The notes beneath the pieces were generated by a model, which was not told the origin of the DNA, searched no databases, and was given only the letters and a program-made list of their open reading frames with translations. Both the position numbers and the translations under genes were made by a program. Of a stretch of 17,950 nucleotides of DNA, positions 16,831 through 17,950 are shown one piece after another; within the stretch, counting starts at the first letter, position 1, and each line of letters opens with the position of its first letter. The stretch is taken from NCBI GenBank assembly GCA_900642245.1, contig CAAAJI010000912.1, positions 1 through 17,950 of the forward strand, given 5' to 3'. The stretch is from Fragilaria radians (lineage: Eukaryota > Bacillariophyta > Fragilariophyceae > Fragilariales > Fragilariaceae).

Positions 16831-17640
16831 TGTCATAAGGTTGAAAACTTTGACAAACGTGAAATGTCGATACTTCAACCCACTTTAATCATCAAGCTAA
16901 CTAAAAAATGTTGCAGTGAAGTCTCTAATAAAAGCATTATGGAACTCCTAGATTCAAAGTGGCTCGTCCCGATTAAGTCTCCATTACAATTGATGAAAAT
17001 TTACAGAAAATGTATCGTTCAGGCGTCAGTATGCTTTTTATTTGATTAAATATGAAAGACCTGATTTGAGTATTTCTGTGAGAGAAATGTCAAAATGTAT
17101 GGACAAGGTAATGTTTGATACTTACCAAGAAATGCTTTGTGTGATAAAGTTTGCTTTGGACACCAAAGAATTCTGTTTGAAGATCCAACAAATTTTGACA
17201 GAACAATTCTTGGAAATTGAAAGTATTCTCTAACACTGATTCGGCTGGTGATCCGGAAACAAGGAACAATGTGACAGGTTTCATTGATTGTCTGCAAATG
17301 TACCTGTTTGCTGGCGTTCAAAGCTGCAATGAGGAATGACATTATCCAGCTTTGAAGCTGAATATGTTGTAATACGTGAAGCTGTCAAGGAGATCAAACT
17401 CATTTACTTCATTCTTTTTTGCCGTTGGAGTTAAGGTTTCAATTCCAATTGTGGTGAAAACTGATAATACTGGAGCCTTGTTTATGATTCAAGATTCCTC
17501 GAAAGGCGTACGACGCCGGCATGTCGATACCAGGTATCACTATGTCCCAGAGAATGTAGAGTAAGGAATTGTAAAAAATGATTTCGTAAAGTCCAGTGAT
17601 AACTATTCCGATATTTACACAGAGAATGTTAGCTGAGAAA
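16831..17640 (+). pseudogene. Copia RT end and RNase H remnant
   Basis: Reads YGTPRFKVARPD near 16940, then LIKYERPDLSISVREMSKCM and KEMLCVIKF-like EMLCVIKFALDTKEFCLKI (17041-17185), the Copia connection region. RNase H follows: TDSAGDPETRNNVTGFID (17236-17290), SSFEAEYVVIREAVKEIKLI (from 17346, catalytic Glu), IVVKTDNTGALFM (catalytic Asp), RRHVDTRYHYVPENVE, a stop at 17562-17564, and in the same frame FVKSSDNYSDIYTENVS. At least five frame changes or stops. Confidence 0.8.
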
Positions 17641-17789
17641 TGTAAGAAAAATATGCTATGATGTTTCTTGGGAGCGTTAGGAGTGAATGAATGTTGCTGT
17701 CAAGGAAGGGTATTGGGAATACTTACATTCATACAGCAATTAGTGTCTATTGCTTAGCATTATCCATTAGCAAACTTAGTATATTGATG

Positions 17790-17925
17790 AAATGTGTGAG
17801 TCAGCAATTAGGTAAAGATTAATTTAGTCATCACACCATTAAGTGCAACTTACGCTTGCGTTATCCTCTTCATCTTTATCAACCAAACACAATTTGCAAG
17901 CAAAGTAAGAAACTCCTAAACCTTA
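17790..17925 (+). repeat. Possible LTR-like block, copy C
   Basis: Lies just after the Copia RNase H relic and shares scattered words with the blocks at 7030 and 10622 (CTTGCGTTATCC, TTGCAAGCAAAGTAA). Similarity is weak, so this is a positional guess for the 3' LTR. Confidence 0.3.
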
Positions 17926-17950
17926 GTCCAAATGCATTATGCGGGAGACG

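Larger units (their letters stand above)
15653..17640 (+). mobile_element. Degenerate Copia-type retrotransposon (RT and RNase H)
   Basis: Plus-strand Copia pol relic with RT palm, RT end and RNase H in order, broken by many stops and frame changes. No gag, protease or integrase is visible to its left, so it is a 5'-truncated copy inserted in, or recombined with, fragment Y. The stretch 16200-16830 inside it is AT-rich and nearly unreadable. The individual domains are listed separately. Confidence 0.8.

Noticed and set aside
17510..17540. Short palindromes in the RNase H relic (GATACC-A-GGTATC, GGCGTACG)
   Set aside because: They lie within conserved Copia RNase H codons (RRHVDTRYHY) and are explained by coding sequence.
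1..17950. Prokaryotic systems such as CRISPR, toxin-antitoxin or phage modules
   Set aside because: No regularly spaced direct repeats, operons or ribosome-binding sites; spliced genes and LTR retroelements show a eukaryotic genome.

Overview
This is eukaryotic nuclear DNA, most likely from a diatom (pennate-like, genus not determinable). The genes have short GT-AG introns (67 to 160 nt) with clean donors. The retroelement relics read like the Copia and Gypsy families known from diatom genomes. The two copies of a small protein with the WYNRRE...DCKR.LE.R.GE...R...SYAL..VLSEQ..Q pattern match an uncharacterised protein family that I know only from diatoms. There are no bacterial operons, ribosome-binding sites, CRISPR arrays or rRNA/tRNA genes that I can see.

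Layout. The left 5 kb is ordinary genic sequence. It holds the 5' part of a GMC flavin oxidoreductase (minus strand, runs off the left edge), about 1.5 kb with no recognisable gene, a complete three-exon SLC37/organophosphate-type sugar-phosphate transporter (plus strand, 468 aa after splicing), and a complete three-exon arrestin-fold protein (minus strand, 321 aa after splicing). The last two converge with only 98 bp between their stop codons. I assembled the exons by hand; all junctions are GT-AG and keep frame with the protein family.

From about 5 kb to the right edge the sequence is a degenerate repeat landscape. A minus-strand cassette (called here Y-H-G, left to right G, H, Y on the plus strand) is present in two nearly full copies (about 7.2-8.85 kb and 13.98-15.62 kb), with a fragment of a third (Y only) at 5.1-5.4 kb. 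G is the diatom-family protein: copy 2 is open (201 aa), and copy 1 is one base shorter (605 versus 606 nt) and therefore frameshifted. H and Y are short unrecognised reading frames conserved between copies. Plus-strand Copia relics lie between the cassette copies (6.5-7.2 kb, 9.2-10.8 kb, 15.65-17.65 kb). An unidentified shared segment (Z) occurs at 6.27-6.49 and 9.70-9.99 kb. A Gypsy relic (11.45-13.36 kb) has gag joined directly to the end of RNase H, so protease and nearly all of reverse transcriptase are missing.

How it fits together. The arrestin and the transporter are the only neighbours with a plausible functional link, because alpha-arrestins control endocytosis of plasma-membrane transporters in other eukaryotes; here that is inference only. 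The right 13 kb is best read as repeated duplication of the Y-H-G cassette mixed with LTR-retrotransposon insertion and decay. Structured sites (an 11-bp inverted repeat enclosing smaller hairpins at 13620-13740, palindromes at 11234-11261, hairpins at 8454-8489 and 11392-11410) are not explained by the genes.
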